From the NCBI GenBank assembly GCA_005800405.1, contig SYFN01000221.1, forward strand, positions 1 to 8,266: 8,266 bases of DNA, read 5' to 3'. Shown piece by piece: positions 6,908 to 8,266 of this stretch. The notes under the pieces are model-generated. The model was given only the letters and a program-made list of their open reading frames with translations, had not been told where the DNA came from and searched no databases. This DNA comes from Burkholderiales bacterium (GTDB lineage: Bacteria > Pseudomonadota > Gammaproteobacteria > Burkholderiales > Burkholderiaceae_D). Each line of letters starts with the position of its first letter. Position 1 is the stretch's first letter. A program made the position numbers and the translations under genes.

Positions 6908-7036
6908 CGTGTGTTCTCCGAAAATATTTTTAGCGCTGCGACAAAATGTTGCCGGTGCCGCAGCTGGCTTGCCGGCGACCACGACGCTTCGCGAAACGCA
7001 TTTCGTGACCGCTTTTTAGTTTGGTGGGGGTCGGTG
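6908..7036 (-). other. 129-nt gap between gph and fba
   Basis: The other junctions in this operon are 9 and 2 nt, so this spacer stands out. Read on the minus strand, it contains a small hairpin CGAAA-TGCG-TTTCG (7005 down to 6992) and a GCCGG/CCGGC inverted pair. An AT-rich AAAATATTTT then follows just before the fba ribosome site. I see no convincing -35/-10 pair and no T-run terminator. An internal promoter, an RNA-processing site or a simple leader are all possible. Confidence 0.4.
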
Positions 7037-7693
7037 TCAGAGATGCCGGAAATAATTCGGCACTTCGCGAATGTCGGGTACGATGCGGTCCGGCATTGCA
7101 TCGGCAATGGGGCGGCCCATGTTGTAACCATAGGGTACGGCCCAGCAGACAACACCGGCCGCCTTGGCGGTCAAGACATCGATCTCTGAATCGCCAAGGA
7201 ACAAGGATTCGCCCTGCGTGGCGCCAAGTGTAGCGAGGCAGTGATCAATGACACCGCGGTTGGGTTTTTTTACTGCGAGCGAGTCGCCGCAGATGACCAG
7301 CTCAAATGCATTGTGCAATCCGTGCTTTTCCAGAACGCGGTCGGTGAAACGACGCTCTTTATTGGTGACAATCGCCTGCTTGACACCATAGTCGCGTGCT
7401 TTTCGCAGTGTCTCAAGTACATGCGGAAAAGCGGTACCGGTGGTACCGGCGGTTGCTTCATAGTGATGAATGAAACGTGCCATCACATCGTCCCAGGGTT
7501 CAACATCGGGACCCTGGGTATGCTGCCAGGCGGTTTTTATCAGCCAACCGGTACCGTGGCCTATCCAGCTGCGTACTTCATCTTCGCTCACGCTACCGTG
7601 ATTAAACTCGGCGAGCGTGAGATTGACGGCTTGCGCGATTTCACCTGCGGTATCGAGCAGTGTGCCATCCAGGTCATACATAACGAGTGCCAT
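7037..7693 (-). CDS. gph: Phosphoglycolate phosphatase (CbbZ/Gph type)
   Basis: A 218-residue HAD-superfamily phosphatase that hydrolyses 2-phosphoglycolate, the product of Rubisco oxygenation, to glycolate. Motif I is YDLDGTLLDT (6-15) with D7 and D9. The alpha-helical cap follows (about 16-80). Motif II is VTNK (109-112), motif III is KKP (142-144), and motif IV is LGDSEID (166-172), followed by AKAAGV. The later VPYGYNMGRPI (187-196) is typical of phosphoglycolate phosphatases. The length matches the family (about 220). The start ATG lies 9 nt after the transketolase stop, and the ribosome site GAGGAG overlaps that stop (TGAGGAG), so the two are coupled. In autotrophs the gene in this setting is called cbbZ. 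Other HAD substrates cannot be excluded from sequence, but context supports the call. Confidence 0.88.
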   Translation of the reverse strand: MALVMYDLDGTLLDTAGEIAQAVNLTLAEFNHGSVSEDEVRSWIGHGTGWLIKTAWQHTQGPDVEPWDDVMARFIHHYEATAGTTGTAFPHVLETLRKARDYGVKQAIVTNKERRFTDRVLEKHGLHNAFELVICGDSLAVKKPNRGVIDHCLATLGATQGESLFLGDSEIDVLTAKAAGVVCWAVPYGYNMGRPIADAMPDRIVPDIREVPNYFRHL

Positions 7694-7698
7694 TTTTT

Positions 7699-7704
7699 CT
7701 CCTC
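7699..7704 (-). promoter_or_regulatory. Ribosome binding site of gph overlapping the tkt stop
   Basis: On the minus strand GAGGAG sits five bases before the gph ATG and shares its first two bases with the transketolase TGA. Ribosomes finishing tkt are therefore placed at the gph start. Confidence 0.75.
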
Positions 7705-8266
7705 AGACAGCCGCAACAATTTGCGCGCTGGTGATACCCAGGGTGTCATACACCTGCGCTGCAGGCGCAGATTCGTCAAAACGCGCGATGCCGATAATGT
7801 CACCGGACAGACCCACATACTTTCGCCAATAATCCGGATGACCCGCTTCGATGGCGATGCGACGCACGCCCTCCGGTAAAACTTGCTGCTGATAACCGAT
7901 GGATTGCGCGTCAAAGCGCGCCGTGCATGGCATGGAAACTACGCGCACCTGCCTGTCCTGCGCCTTGAGCGTTTGCTGGGCTTCGATAGCCAGCATTACT
8001 TCAGAGCCCGTCGCAATGAGCACGGCTTCTGGCGAACCATCACAATCGGAAAGCAAGTAACCCCCTTTGGCGATCGTTGAAGGATCTATCGCACCGGTGA
8101 CCTGAGGCAGATTCTGGCGGGAGAGCATCAGCGCCGACGGTCCATCCTGGCGCTCGATGGAACAAGTCCACGCCACAGCGGTTTCCAGACCATCACAGGG
8201 CCGCCAGAGGTCGAGGCCCGGAATCAGGCGCAGGCTGGCGGCATGCTCGATGGGCTGATGCGTGGG
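7703..8266 (-). CDS. tkt: Transketolase, C-terminal fragment
   Basis: The last 187 residues of a thiamine-diphosphate transketolase (cbbT in autotrophs); the 5' two thirds lie beyond the right edge. The enzyme moves two-carbon units between sugar phosphates in Calvin-cycle regeneration and the pentose phosphate pathway. The fragment begins PTHQPIEHAASLRLIPGLDL and continues WRPCDGLETAVAW, the conserved end of the pyrimidine-binding domain. IERQDGPSALMLSRQNLP then contains the sugar-phosphate-contacting SRQ. The C-terminal domain includes ATGSEV, VVSMPC, IEAGHPDYWRKYVG and FDESAPA, all standard. It ends at a TGA that overlaps the ribosome site of gph. No disruption is seen. Confidence 0.95.
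   Translation of the reverse strand, partial: PTHQPIEHAASLRLIPGLDLWRPCDGLETAVAWTCSIERQDGPSALMLSRQNLPQVTGAIDPSTIAKGGYLLSDCDGSPEAVLIATGSEVMLAIEAQQTLKAQDRQVRVVSMPCTARFDAQSIGYQQQVLPEGVRRIAIEAGHPDYWRKYVGLSGDIIGIARFDESAPAAQVYDTLGITSAQIVAAV

Noticed and set aside
6908..6982. N-terminal extension of fba from a GTG at 6982
   Set aside because: The added 25 residues do not resemble aldolases, while the ATG at 6907 has a good ribosome site and the conserved MALISL start.
7241..7879. A 212-codon plus-strand open frame opposite gph and tkt
   Set aside because: It lies antisense to two genes with complete family motifs, crosses their junction, has no recognisable domain or ribosome site, and is explained by codon bias of the real genes.

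Overview
The window comes from a purple (bacteriochlorophyll-a-producing) proteobacterium that also runs the Calvin-Benson-Bassham cycle. The left third carries late bacteriochlorophyll genes in the order bchG, PucC-type transporter (bch2), bchP and tspO. The right third carries Calvin-cycle genes on the opposite strand: transketolase, phosphoglycolate phosphatase, class II fructose-bisphosphate aldolase and CbbY. This gene content fits a beta- or gammaproteobacterial phototroph better than other phototroph groups, but the window alone does not fix the lineage.

Layout. Positions 1-3359 (+) form one tight gene string. The bchG tail (cut by the window edge) is followed 2 nt later by a 12-TM PucC/LhaA-family protein, then after 30 nt by bchP. 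A TspO/MBR membrane protein then begins on a GTG that overlaps the bchP stop by four bases. These genes finish bacteriochlorophyll (phytyl/geranylgeranyl attachment and tail reduction) and probably help deliver pigment to antenna complexes. Positions 3360-3643 hold no convincing gene, but contain two overlapping inverted repeats that cannot form at the same time.

Positions 3644-4960 (+) hold the most unusual object. It is one long reading frame for a lysine/serine-rich protein with a C-terminal ribonuclease-inhibitor-type leucine-rich-repeat array. It is interrupted by two in-frame stops (TGA at 4286, TAA at 4568) with no frameshift. Its base composition is visibly poorer in GC than the flanking genes. 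It looks like a recently decayed foreign gene, possibly an effector-like protein, lying between the phototrophy and carbon-fixation loci.

Positions 4961-5153 are a convergent intergenic region rich in small palindromes. From 8266 back to 5154 (-) lies the Calvin-cycle operon: tkt (5' end outside the window), gph/cbbZ 9 nt later, a 129-nt gap, fba/cbbA, then cbbY 2 nt later. Transketolase and aldolase run the regenerative part of the cycle. The two HAD phosphatases clear toxic or inhibitory by-products of Rubisco: 2-phosphoglycolate and, for CbbY, xylulose-1,5-bisphosphate.
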